Source of the DNA: Bacillota bacterium
GTDB taxonomy: Bacteria > Bacillota_B > Desulfitobacteriia > Desulfitobacteriales > Desulfitobacteriaceae
DNA: 10,048 bases
Assembly (NCBI GenBank): GCA_021779415.1
Contig: JAJYAS010000070.1
Location: 1 to 10,048 of the forward strand
Direction of reading: 5' to 3'
Below, piece after piece: positions 1 through 6,208 of the stretch (the stretch's first letter is position 1; the number at the start of each line of letters is the position of its first letter). A program made the position numbers and the translations under genes. The notes under the pieces were generated by a model. It made no database searches, was not told the origin of the DNA, and worked only from the letters and a program-made list of their open reading frames with translations.

Positions 1-258
1 GCCGATGCTGTCTAGATTGCTGGAAATGCTTTTCTGCAAAAGAGGCTAGATTGTCAAGGAGTGTTAAGGAAACTTCTAGATCGTGTACCAACGAGGATTG
101 AAGTGCGGACTCAGTGGTGATCAAGTTCTGAGTGATGGCGACACCTCAGGCTGGGGAAAAGGAGAAATCGCCTTGCGGGAAACCGAAGGAACCCAGTGGG
201 AAAACCTACTTGACCTAAGCCTCAATATTGACTCGTTGCCTCCTAACGTTTAAAGAAA
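1..258 (+). ncRNA. 3' part of a probable structured non-coding RNA (family not identified)
   Basis: No convincing protein is encoded here: the frames carry stops and the only open stretches are short and unlike any family I know. The bases fold well. A long-range helix pairs 42-49 with 215-223 (one bulge) and 54-58 with 209-213, enclosing about 150 nt. Inside it are a 6-bp hairpin (109-114 with 128-133), a GGCGA/TCGCC helix (137-141 with 168-172), a CGG-GAAA-CCG tetraloop hairpin (176-185) and CCC-AGT-GGG (192-200). An intrinsic terminator follows on the same strand. This layout suits the 3' end of a stable RNA whose 5' end lies before the window. It lacks the signatures I know for RNase P RNA, tmRNA or SRP RNA. 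It could instead be the end of a decayed gene. Confidence 0.45.
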
Positions 259-293
259 AGCACGCCTCTCAATTGAGAGGCGCTTGTTTTTTT
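258..293 (+). terminator. Rho-independent terminator
   Basis: A perfect 8-bp stem (CGCCTCTC, loop AATT, GAGAGGCG at 263-282) is followed by CTTG and seven T residues. Flanking AAG and CTT can extend the stem past a small bulge. It ends transcription of the upstream RNA on the plus strand and insulates it from the riboswitch-controlled gene. Confidence 0.9.
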
Positions 294-386
294 AAGGAAT
301 AGGAGAGCGTGCATAAGACATGGTGCCTGAGGGAAACGTAGGTGTGACGCATTCTGTTCAATTATTTATTCTAATTAGGCAGGATT

Positions 387-415
387 TTGCAATTTTATCA
401 CGAATAATATATAGG
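387..415 (+). promoter_or_regulatory. Candidate sigma-A promoter for the riboswitch and NlpC/P60 gene
   Basis: TTGCAA (387-392) resembles a -35 box. A TA-rich block at 405-415 contains TATATA at 408-413 (15-bp spacer) and TATAGG at 410-415 (17-bp spacer). Either would start transcription just before the riboswitch aptamer at about 425. Bases 294-386 hold nothing else I can support. Confidence 0.45.
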
Positions 416-424
416 ACATTCAAA

Positions 425-555
425 AAGCTGAATCCAAATTTAATGTACTTGGAGCGGGGGATTATATTGGGGTGAATCACGCGGCCCTTTTCGCGTGTAG
501 GGCAAACACCTTCTGCCCGAATCCGTCAACTAACCTCGTAAGCTACGAAAGGTGG
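425..555 (+). promoter_or_regulatory. c-di-AMP riboswitch (ydaO/yuaA type)
   Basis: The conserved blocks of the ydaO aptamer appear in order: a GCTGAATCC-like 5' segment (427-435), GGAGCGGGGGA (451-461), TGGGGTGAATC (468-478), GGCAAAC then GCCCGAATCCGTCA (501-527), and CTAACCTCGTAAGC (530-543). A short AGCT/AGCT pairing (426-429 with 541-544) can close P1. This class binds c-di-AMP, usually lowers expression when bound, and often controls cell-wall hydrolase and ion or osmolyte transport genes. The aptamer runs straight into the ribosome binding site AAAGGTGG (548-555), and I see no terminator between it and the start codon. That suggests translational control here, rather than the transcription termination common in Bacillus. 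Confidence 0.9.
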
Positions 556-566
556 AAAAGTTCTTG

Positions 567-1283
567 GTGATTCCCTCATCTAAACGGATGTGGCTGGGAA
601 GCTCTATATTGGCGGGAATAATTTTAGCGAGTAGCCTACCAGCATTAGCTACGACTCAAACTCAAGTAGCAACAAGTCATTCTTTAATGAAGCCTATGTC
701 TGTGGTTACATCCAATGTGCCGACTGGAACCTATACAGAGGCGGTGCATAAACAATTGAAATGGGTCTCAAGTCCGGTGATTAACCCTATGGAAACGGAT
801 ACCTTGACAAAACAGTCAGTACCCAGCCAAAGTAATCCGAAGGTTGTAGTTGCATCCACTAAAAGTACTCCAAAACCTGTTCAAGTTGCAGTGGTTGAAT
901 CTAAACAACAAGTTTCTCGATCGAGTAGTTCGGATATTGCGGATCATGCCTTAAGTCTTGTTGGAGTTCCCTATGTCTTTGGTGGAACGAGTCGCAGTGG
1001 CTTTGATTGTTCGGGATATACACAATATGTATTTAGGGGATCTGGTACTTACTTGCCGAGGACCGCTAGTGAACAGTTCAACGTGGGATCTTCCATAAAG
1101 CGAGAGCAACTCCAATCAGGGGATTTAGTATTCTTTTCGACATATGCTCCAGGAGCCTCTCATGTTGGAATTTATATCGGTGGCGGACGTTTTGTTCATG
1201 CGTCGAACAGTGGCGTTCGGGTTACAAGCCTAAGTGATAGTTATTATGCAAGCCGTTACCTTGGTGCTCGGCGCGCTAACTAG
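567..1283 (+). CDS. Secreted NlpC/P60 family peptidoglycan endopeptidase
   Basis: This is a cell-wall hydrolase that would cleave peptide stems in peptidoglycan outside the membrane. With the GTG start at 567 it has 238 residues: a signal peptide (basic SSKR, hydrophobic core, ALA-TTQ cleavage near residue 28), a Thr/Ser/Pro/Lys-rich linker to about residue 122, and a C-terminal NlpC/P60 domain. Visible catalytic residues are Cys148 in FDCSG, His199 in SHVGIYIG and His211 in FVHAS. No SH3, LysM or other wall-binding repeat is seen. The start is uncertain: AAAGGTGG (548-555) lies 8 nt before TTG 564 and 11 nt before GTG 567, while GTG 552 sits inside that site and is unlikely. A c-di-AMP riboswitch precedes it, linking wall turnover to c-di-AMP level. 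A strong terminator follows at once, so it is monocistronic. Confidence 0.93.
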   Translation: MIPSSKRMWLGSSILAGIILASSLPALATTQTQVATSHSLMKPMSVVTSNVPTGTYTEAVHKQLKWVSSPVINPMETDTLTKQSVPSQSNPKVVVASTKSTPKPVQVAVVESKQQVSRSSSSDIADHALSLVGVPYVFGGTSRSGFDCSGYTQYVFRGSGTYLPRTASEQFNVGSSIKREQLQSGDLVFFSTYAPGASHVGIYIGGGRFVHASNSGVRVTSLSDSYYASRYLGARRAN

Positions 1284-1295
1284 TATTACTTAGTC

Positions 1296-1339
1296 AAAAG
1301 GTACAGCGGGGACTATAAAGTTCCTGCTGTACCTTTTTT
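1296..1339 (+). terminator. Long-stem terminator, probably bidirectional
   Basis: A 12-bp perfect stem (1296-1307 with 1326-1337) can extend to 17 bp with two G-U pairs, around a loop at about 1313-1320, and ends in a run of six T. It ends the NlpC/P60 transcript 12 bases after its stop codon. The minus strand reads the same stem followed by TTTT, so it may also stop the convergent uvrC transcript. Confidence 0.9.
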
Positions 1340-1351
1340 ATTATACTGCTA

Positions 1352-1513
1352 TTATTGCGGTAACCAGGGAATCGGCTTGTGTTTAATACATTCTCCGCCG
1401 GGTTTTGTATAGGGAAATGACGGATTTTGAATGTAGGAATCTGAAAGTACGCATTGGTGGGTTCGTTTAAAATAACAATTTCTACATAATTCAACTCGAT
1501 AGTTTAGGATCAT
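1352..1513 (-). CDS. Small cysteine-containing protein downstream of uvrC (53 aa, unknown function)
   Basis: This short frame reads ATG at 1513 to TAA at 1352. A strong ribosome binding site (AGGAGG, plus-strand 1524-1529) lies 10 bases before the ATG. The 53-residue product has four cysteines: Cys10 and Cys13 as CRNC, Cys21 and Cys42 (GGEC). It also has His19 and His45 and several prolines near the C-terminus. The CxxC-x7-C-x20-C layout could bind zinc or an Fe-S cluster, but I do not recognise the family. It has no signal peptide or membrane segment. It starts 33 bases after the uvrC stop on the same strand and ends before the shared terminator, so it is probably the last gene of the uvrC transcript. 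The ribosome binding site and gene-like position are my main reasons to call it real. Confidence 0.7.
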   Translation of the reverse strand: MILNYRVELCRNCYFKRTHQCVLSDSYIQNPSFPYTKPGGECIKHKPIPWLPQ

Positions 1514-1546
1514 GAGCGTGAAACCTCCTATTAGATTAATCTGTGC

Positions 1547-3301
1547 TTAGGATGGTGTGCGAAAGTATCCGTAAATCACAGAGGCAGTACTGTGTGGCAG
1601 TCCGGCTGCTTGAAGTTTCTCAATGCTTGCCTGCTTAATGTCTTCAAGCGATGAAAAATGATGCAGAAGGTGTTGCTTGCGTTTCGGCCCAATTCCAGGG
1701 ATATTATCTAACGCAGAGAGTGTCATGCTTTTTGCCCGTTGTTGACGATGAAATGTGATGGCGAAACGATGAACCTCATTTTGAATCCTGCCGAGTAAAT
1801 AAAAGGTGGGGTGGTTTTTGGGTAGGGCAACCTGATTACCGGATTGATCAAGGAGTCCGTGGGTTTGATGCCGGTCGTTTTTAACCATTCCGGCGACGGG
1901 AATCATTATGTTTAATGCCTTGAGTGCACCGAGGGTAGCATTAATTTGTCCTTTGCCTCCATCGACTAAAATTAAGTCTGGAAGAGGGCTGTTTTCCGCA
2001 ATCATTCGTGTATACCGACGCAAAATAACCTGTCCCATGGCAGCCGTGTCATCACTGGTTTCCATGGGCTGGATTTTATATTTCCGGTACCCTCTGCGCT
2101 GGGGTTTACCCTCCATGAATTGAACCATCCCGGCAACAGTGTGTGTCCCTGCTGTATTGGATATGTCAAAGGCTTCGATTCGGCTGGGAACGGGGATCTT
2201 TAATAGGTCTCCGAGCGTAGCTAAAGCGAGCTGGGTCTCAGATTGATGGCGAATTTCTAGTGTAATTTGATCATGAAGGGTGGTCTGAGCATTCGACATG
2301 GCCATTTGGAGTAGTTCATGTTTCTTCCCTTTTTGAGGAACCGTGATAGGAAATAGGCTGGATAAGATTAGAGATTCTATCGGCGGAAGCAAGATTTCCT
2401 GAGGCCATGTATGTTCGATATAAAATTGAGCAATAAAAGAAATGAAAGCCTCTTCTGGCTCTTCATAATAAGGGAAAATAAAACTATCCCGTGCCAGAAG
2501 TTTGCCCTGCCGTAAATAGAAAATCTGAATACACATCTGATCCGTTGTGACTGCGTACCCCAAAACATCTCGATCAATAAAATCATTGAGAGTGATGTTT
2601 TGTTTTTCACTAAGTAGTTTTAAGTCCTGAATTAGGTCCCTATATTCTAGAGCCCGTTCGAATAGAAGTGCATCAGCCGCTCTTTGCATTTTCTCTTCTA
2701 ATAAAGCCAGTATACCGCTTTGGTCGCCTTTTAGGAACGTTGTAACCTCTTTGCGCATCTCGGCGTAAATATCAAGTGAAACTTCTGAGACACAAGGCGC
2801 AAGGCATTGTTCCAAGTGATAATAAAGACAGGGTCGAGTAGGAATTTGACGACATTTCCGAAATGGGAAAAGACGATTGAGTAAACGGGCTGCTTCTTTG
2901 GCGGCAGTTGCATTGGGATAAGGCCCGAAGTATTTACCTCTGCCCTTCTTGATTTGTCGAGTAATAAGGATCCGCGGATGGTTTTCCTCTGTGATCATTA
3001 AATAGGGATAGGTTTTATCATCACGCATAAGAATATTGTATTTTGGATTGTGTTCTTTAATGAGATTACACTCTAATACAAGAGCCTCTACTTCTGAATC
3101 GGTTACGATATATTCAAAATCAACGATTTGACTTACGAGTCTCTCAGTTTTTCCAACGTGTGATCCTGTAAAATATGACTTTACCCGATTTTTTAGTATT
3201 TTAGCCTTGCCGACATAAATTATTTGTCCTTGTGTATTTTTCATCAGATAGACGCCCGGCTTCTCGGGCAATAAAGTCAATTTTTGTCGAAGCAGATCCA
3301 T
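1547..3301 (-). CDS. uvrC: UvrABC excinuclease subunit C
   Basis: UvrC makes the dual incisions around DNA lesions in nucleotide excision repair, after damage is loaded by UvrA and UvrB. The 584-residue product has all expected parts. The N-terminal GIY-YIG nuclease shows PGVY (15-18) and YVG (29-31). A four-cysteine cluster (Cys150, 158, 166, 170) matches the [4Fe-4S] site reported for the family. A UVR motif for UvrB contact lies near 199-234. The C-terminal RNase H-like nuclease shows Asp379 in FDISN, Asp447 in LVDGGKGQ and His511 in EVHRF. A helix-hairpin-helix region lies at about 531-569, with IPGIGPKRK. The ATG at 3301 is chosen because GAGGTGGGG sits just upstream. A longer frame to 3349 would start inside or upstream of the promoter. 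It is transcribed from its own promoter and is followed by a small cysteine protein gene. Confidence 0.98.
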   Translation of the reverse strand: MDLLRQKLTLLPEKPGVYLMKNTQGQIIYVGKAKILKNRVKSYFTGSHVGKTERLVSQIVDFEYIVTDSEVEALVLECNLIKEHNPKYNILMRDDKTYPYLMITEENHPRILITRQIKKGRGKYFGPYPNATAAKEAARLLNRLFPFRKCRQIPTRPCLYYHLEQCLAPCVSEVSLDIYAEMRKEVTTFLKGDQSGILALLEEKMQRAADALLFERALEYRDLIQDLKLLSEKQNITLNDFIDRDVLGYAVTTDQMCIQIFYLRQGKLLARDSFIFPYYEEPEEAFISFIAQFYIEHTWPQEILLPPIESLILSSLFPITVPQKGKKHELLQMAMSNAQTTLHDQITLEIRHQSETQLALATLGDLLKIPVPSRIEAFDISNTAGTHTVAGMVQFMEGKPQRRGYRKYKIQPMETSDDTAAMGQVILRRYTRMIAENSPLPDLILVDGGKGQINATLGALKALNIMIPVAGMVKNDRHQTHGLLDQSGNQVALPKNHPTFYLLGRIQNEVHRFAITFHRQQRAKSMTLSALDNIPGIGPKRKQHLLHHFSSLEDIKQASIEKLQAAGLPHSTASVIYGYFRTPS

Positions 3302-3320
3302 TTTCCCCACCTCAGTTCTT

Positions 3321-3349
3321 ATTTTAGAGGGTAGGATTACGAGATGCAA
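3321..3349 (-). promoter_or_regulatory. Sigma-A promoter for uvrC
   Basis: Read on the minus strand, TTGCAT (plus 3344-3349) and TAAAAT (plus 3321-3326) are separated by exactly 17 bases. Transcription would start about 12 bases before the ribosome binding site, leaving a short leader and supporting the uvrC start at 3301. Confidence 0.7.
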
Positions 3350-3445
3350 GTTTCATATACATATCTGAGTAAAAAACAACGTATATATGATTTAGAGGGT
3401 AGCATTTATGAATCTGAAGATAGAATATTATTTGGAGGGGAAGGT

Positions 3446-3976
3446 ATGCCTAATACCTGGGGACGACCACCACGCAGTGAACTATGGCAGGATTTACAGG
3501 CGTTGGCCCTTTGGATTCTTATTATAGGGGTTGTCGGTTTCATCTTATTTCCTAACTTTTTCAAGGATATTTATTCACGTTTAGCTGAACCAGTAACTCA
3601 AACCAGTACGTTGAATGACAACTACACTCTGAATAATTCGATAAGTGCAAACACAGATGGAAGTAATCCACAGACATTGTTAGGACAAGACTTCTCGAGT
3701 GTAGCCAATGCTCTCTATAATAATGGAAACAGTGAAGTTTCCTCGGGGTATTGGATCATCTTTGTTGCTGAGGGTGAGTTTAAGCAGTTGGCAGTGAGCA
3801 GTGAGGCTTATGCTTTCCTGCTTCGGATTATCGAAAGTGATCAGAGTGCTACCGGAAAAAGTACAGTCATATTGGCAGCAAACGGGCAAATTCGCAAATT
3901 TACTGTTAGTGAGGAAATTTATGCGATTATTACAAATATGGCCTTGATCGGGGATCGCACAAAAAACAAGAATTAG
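3446..3976 (+). CDS. Single-pass membrane protein of unknown function
   Basis: I do not recognise this 176-residue protein. It has a short N-terminal cytoplasmic stretch with Arg and Pro (GRPPRS), one hydrophobic segment at about residues 18-37, a polar Ser/Thr/Asn-rich linker (about 45-95), and a compact C-terminal region (about 98-168). That region contains two similar-looking halves: FKQLAVSSEAYAFLLRII and IRKFTVSEEIYAIITNMA. The topology predicts an extracytoplasmic domain anchored to the membrane. ATG 3446 is chosen because GGAGGGG (3434-3440) precedes it at good distance. An upstream ATG at 3344 lacks a ribosome binding site and overlaps the uvrC promoter. The gene is divergent from uvrC, and its TAG overlaps the stop codon of the convergent transporter gene. 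I see no convincing promoter. Confidence 0.85.
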   Translation: MPNTWGRPPRSELWQDLQALALWILIIGVVGFILFPNFFKDIYSRLAEPVTQTSTLNDNYTLNNSISANTDGSNPQTLLGQDFSSVANALYNNGNSEVSSGYWIIFVAEGEFKQLAVSSEAYAFLLRIIESDQSATGKSTVILAANGQIRKFTVSEEIYAIITNMALIGDRTKNKN

Positions 3977-4416
3977 CGAAAGAGGAGTTTAGCCCCTGCT
4001 GCAAACAATCCGATTCCAACGATTTGCCAGGGATTCCACTGGAGACGACTCATACCGAACCAGCCAAAATGATCAATAAGTACTGCCATACTAACCTGGC
4101 CGATAATAATTGCAGTGGTAGCGTTGCACACGCCAACCTTAGGAATACTGATGGCAACAAGTCCGACTATGAGGACGCTGAGCACGCCACCAAGGTACAA
4201 ATACCACGGCACTGCAACCCAGTGGTGTTTTAAGAGAGGAATTCGCCATGCAAGCACGGCAATTAAAGCGACCAGTGTACCGATGATGTGGACCACAAGC
4301 GTTGCAGAAAGAAGCGACGTTTTTTGGCTTAAGGAGGAATTCAAAGTGCCTTGTATGGCCATGGCGATCCCTGATATTGCAGCAACTAAAAAAGGTAAGG
4401 ATAGTAATTTTGACAT
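3973..4416 (-). CDS. DMT-superfamily transporter of the YdcZ (DUF606) type
   Basis: This is a small integral membrane protein of 147 residues. Its pattern matches YdcZ-type members of the drug/metabolite transporter superfamily: an N-terminal hydrophobic segment leading into an AIQGTLNSSL stretch, then further hydrophobic segments near 40-60, 78-98, 103-122 and 127-145. The family usually has four or five segments per half, and members often act as pairs or as fused doubles. Only one half is present here, so it may form homodimers or have a partner elsewhere. The substrate cannot be told from sequence. ATG 4416 follows AAGGAGGC at proper spacing; a longer frame to 4464 lacks such a site. Its stop codon overlaps that of the convergent gene at 3446-3976, with no terminator between them. 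Confidence 0.88.
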   Translation of the reverse strand: MSKLLSLPFLVAAISGIAMAIQGTLNSSLSQKTSLLSATLVVHIIGTLVALIAVLAWRIPLLKHHWVAVPWYLYLGGVLSVLIVGLVAISIPKVGVCNATTAIIIGQVSMAVLIDHFGWFGMSRLQWNPWQIVGIGLFAAGAKLLFR

Positions 4417-4444
4417 AATAAGCCTCCTTAAGGTTATTACCTGA

Positions 4445-4467
4445 TTAATGGAAAAAATGACCATTAA
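4445..4467. repeat. Inverted repeat TTAATGG/CCATTAA
   Basis: Perfect 7-bp arms at 4445-4451 and 4461-4467 flank a 9-base A-rich spacer. It lies 29 bases before the transporter start on the minus strand and upstream of the hypothetical gene on the plus strand, so it could be an operator or a leader hairpin. Chance occurrence in AT-rich DNA is possible. Confidence 0.4.
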
Positions 4468-4517
4468 CGTAAAGAACTATCAGTATTCAATCGCGAAGAT
4501 AAGGGAAAAATGAAAAC

Positions 4518-4547
4518 AGGTTAAGAAAGAAAAGGTTGAGAAAGAAA
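4518..4547. repeat. Two tandem copies of a purine-rich 15-mer
   Basis: Two adjacent 15-base units, AGGTT(A/G)AGAAAGAAA, differ at one base, and a partial third unit (AGATAAATAAG) follows. They form the leader just before the ribosome binding site at 4559-4567. The array looks like a slippage repeat with no visible coding role. Confidence 0.7.
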
Positions 4548-4571
4548 AGATAAATAAGTGGAGGTGGCGTT

Positions 4572-4943
4572 TTGGACATCGATTATAATTTAATACAACG
4601 CGCCCAGATGCTGCTCACACTCGAACATCCGTTACCTCAAGTTCGAGATATTCTCTTAAGGGAAGGATATCCCCAAGAACAAGTGGTTGAATTAATGGAT
4701 GCAACAGAAGAAGTGCTGAATTACCTTGTTCCGCCTCAATATGATGAACATAAAATTGGAATTGATATTCTTCATCCTGGAGAAAAAGCCGAAGGTCATA
4801 AGCCGACAGTGGATATACTAATTGATAAACGATCTGGGAAAATGGAGCTTATGACTCCCCACCAGCCAGAAACATGGCGAGTCGCTAATGAAGTGCGCAA
4901 AGCGATTAAACGTCAACGTCAAGGCATGAAATATTTTCACTAA
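4572..4943 (+). CDS. Hypothetical protein, 123 aa, TTG start
   Basis: I do not recognise a domain. The product is soluble, with no signal peptide or membrane segment. The first 52 residues look helical (LPQVRDILLREGYPQEQVVELMD resembles a small helical bundle). A middle part with several Asp/Ile/Gly residues (about 57-95) is likely beta-rich, and a basic helical end (VRKAIKRQRQ) closes the protein. TTG 4572 is chosen because GGAGGTGG (4560-4567) sits 4 bases upstream; the next in-frame ATG is 12 codons later with no such site. It is preceded by a repeat-rich leader and followed by a hairpin terminator, so it is probably transcribed alone. The basic C-terminus could touch nucleic acid, but that is speculation. 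Confidence 0.8.
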   Translation: MDIDYNLIQRAQMLLTLEHPLPQVRDILLREGYPQEQVVELMDATEEVLNYLVPPQYDEHKIGIDILHPGEKAEGHKPTVDILIDKRSGKMELMTPHQPETWRVANEVRKAIKRQRQGMKYFH

Positions 4944-4956
4944 AAACATCATTGAA

Positions 4957-4993
4957 TTAAGGACTGTAGGGGACTACCTTACAGTCCTTTAAC
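4957..4993 (+). terminator. Hairpin terminator after the hypothetical gene
   Basis: AAGGACTGTA (4959-4968) pairs perfectly with TACAGTCCTT (4980-4989). The pairing may extend by flanking TTAA, and further bases can close the loop. The following tract is only moderately T-rich (TTTAACTGTTTCTTATCTTTT), so termination may be partial. Confidence 0.6.
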
Positions 4994-5006
4994 TGTTTCT
5001 TATCTT

Positions 5007-5023
5007 TTCTCGAATTTCGAGAA
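5007..5023. promoter_or_regulatory. Perfect 17-bp palindrome, candidate operator of the mqnE unit
   Basis: TTCTCGAA-T-TTCGAGAA is a perfect palindrome with 8-bp arms around one central base. It covers the -35 position of the promoter whose -10 box starts 7 bases downstream, where a bound repressor would block RNA polymerase. There is no T-tract, so it is not a terminator. I cannot name the regulator. Confidence 0.6.
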
Positions 5024-5026
5024 TTA

Positions 5027-5035
5027 TGTTATAAT
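5027..5035 (+). promoter_or_regulatory. Extended -10 promoter of the mqnE unit
   Basis: TG-T-TATAAT is an exact extended -10 element. The -35 position (5007-5012, TTCTCG) is a poor match, which fits a promoter relying on the TG extension. The start of transcription would be near 5042, leaving about 30 bases before the GTG at 5072. Confidence 0.8.
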
Positions 5036-5071
5036 ATATAAAACAATAATTTGGGGAAAGAAGGGTCAGAA

Positions 5072-6172
5072 GTGGAATTTGATCCAATAATCAATGGATT
5101 AGAAGACGTCTATGAAAAAATGAAGATGGAACAACGGCTTAATCGAAATGATGGACTACACTTATTACAGACTACCAATATACTTGGTCTAGGTTACCTT
5201 GCGAATGAACGGCGACGCACCATGACCGGAGATCAGGTATTTTTTAATAATAATGCCCATATTAACTATAGTAATGTATGTAAAGTACGGTGCGGGCTTT
5301 GTGCTTTTGCCAAAGACCCTGGAGAAAAGGGTTCGTACACAATGTCTATTGAAGAGGTGGTCCAAAAAGCAGGGCAGTATGCTGATCAAGGAGTAACGGA
5401 AATACATATTGTTGGAGGGATCCACCCTGAGCTACCCTTTTCGTATTACTTGGACATGATTACGAAAATCAAAGAACGCGCCCCTAAAGTGAGTCTCAAA
5501 GCCTTTACAGCAGCAGAATATGATTATTTCTCCCAAATTCAAAATAAACCTATTTTGGAAATTCTGAAGACATTTAAGGAAGCCGGTGTCAGTTTTATAA
5601 CGGGTGGCGGTGCAGAGAATTTCAGTCAAAGAGTCCGAGAAATTATATGTCCGGGAAAATTAAGTGGAGAACGATGGTTGGAAATTCACCGAACTGCTCA
5701 TCAGTTGGGGATTCCAACTAATGCTAACATGCTGTATGGCTTAATTGAAACGGATGAAGAACTAATTGATCATCTCCTAGCCTTGAGAGATCTACAAGAT
5801 GAAACGCAAGGTTTTTATGCTTTAATTCCGACTGCCTTTCATCCCAAAAACACGAAGTTTGAAGAGGTTTCCCAAGCTAGTGCACTACGCACGTTAAAAG
5901 TGATTGCTGTGGCTCGCTTGATTCTTGATAATTTCCAGTATATTAAAGCATATTGGGTATCTTCTACTCCTCAAGTAGCCCAGATGGCCCTTAACTTTGG
6001 GGCCAATGATCTTGATGGAGTTGTCCGTGAAGAGAAAATATATCATACCGCCGGTGCCACCAGCCCTCAAATGCAAAGTGAACAGCAGTTGATCCATATG
6101 ATTCATGAGGCAGGTTTAGATGCTGTCGAACGGGATTCATATTACCATGTTTTAAAAACTATTCGCCCTTAG
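5072..6172 (+). CDS. mqnE: Aminofutalosine synthase (radical SAM)
   Basis: MqnE joins the enolpyruvyl compound made by MqnA to SAM to give aminofutalosine, an early step of the futalosine route to menaquinone. The 366-residue protein has the radical SAM cluster motif C70-x3-C74-x2-C77 after NNNAHINYSN. It also shows MqnE-like blocks: HIVGGIHPELPF, KAFTAAEYD, GGGAENF, NANMLYG, TAFHPKNT and LDGVVREEKIYH. These fit MqnE better than the related MqnC or CofH proteins. GTG 5072 is chosen because GAAGGG lies 6 bases upstream. A TTG at 5051 has no ribosome binding site and falls within about 10 bases of the predicted transcript start. No other menaquinone gene lies in the window. It heads a co-directional unit controlled by an extended -10 promoter with a palindrome over the -35 region. 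Confidence 0.93.
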   Translation: MEFDPIINGLEDVYEKMKMEQRLNRNDGLHLLQTTNILGLGYLANERRRTMTGDQVFFNNNAHINYSNVCKVRCGLCAFAKDPGEKGSYTMSIEEVVQKAGQYADQGVTEIHIVGGIHPELPFSYYLDMITKIKERAPKVSLKAFTAAEYDYFSQIQNKPILEILKTFKEAGVSFITGGGAENFSQRVREIICPGKLSGERWLEIHRTAHQLGIPTNANMLYGLIETDEELIDHLLALRDLQDETQGFYALIPTAFHPKNTKFEEVSQASALRTLKVIAVARLILDNFQYIKAYWVSSTPQVAQMALNFGANDLDGVVREEKIYHTAGATSPQMQSEQQLIHMIHEAGLDAVERDSYYHVLKTIRP

Positions 6173-6208
6173 TGTGAGCCCGAAGTTAGAGTCCAAGAGG
6201 TGAATTGA

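Noticed and set aside
320..474. A short plus-strand frame (about 51 codons) running into the riboswitch
   Set aside because: It overlaps the promoter candidate and aptamer, which explain the region better, and its product is like no protein I know.
1294..1494. A 66-codon minus-strand frame after uvrC
   Set aside because: It overlaps the terminator and has no ribosome binding site at its start. The frame at 1352-1513 in another phase has a strong one.
3302..3349. N-terminal extension of uvrC by 16 residues
   Set aside because: The extension covers the uvrC promoter, lacks a ribosome binding site, and UvrC proteins usually start close to the GIY-YIG domain as the 3301 start does.
3344..3445. 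N-terminal extension of the membrane protein to ATG 3344
   Set aside because: No ribosome binding site is present, the extension overlaps the uvrC promoter, and ATG 3446 has a clear GGAGGGG upstream.
4024..4444. Two plus-strand frames opposite the YdcZ-type transporter gene
   Set aside because: They are antisense to a well-supported membrane protein and their products lack any family pattern.
5051..5071. TTG start for mqnE at 5051
   Set aside because: It is within about 10 bases of the predicted transcript start and has no ribosome binding site, whereas GTG 5072 has GAAGGG at 6 bases.
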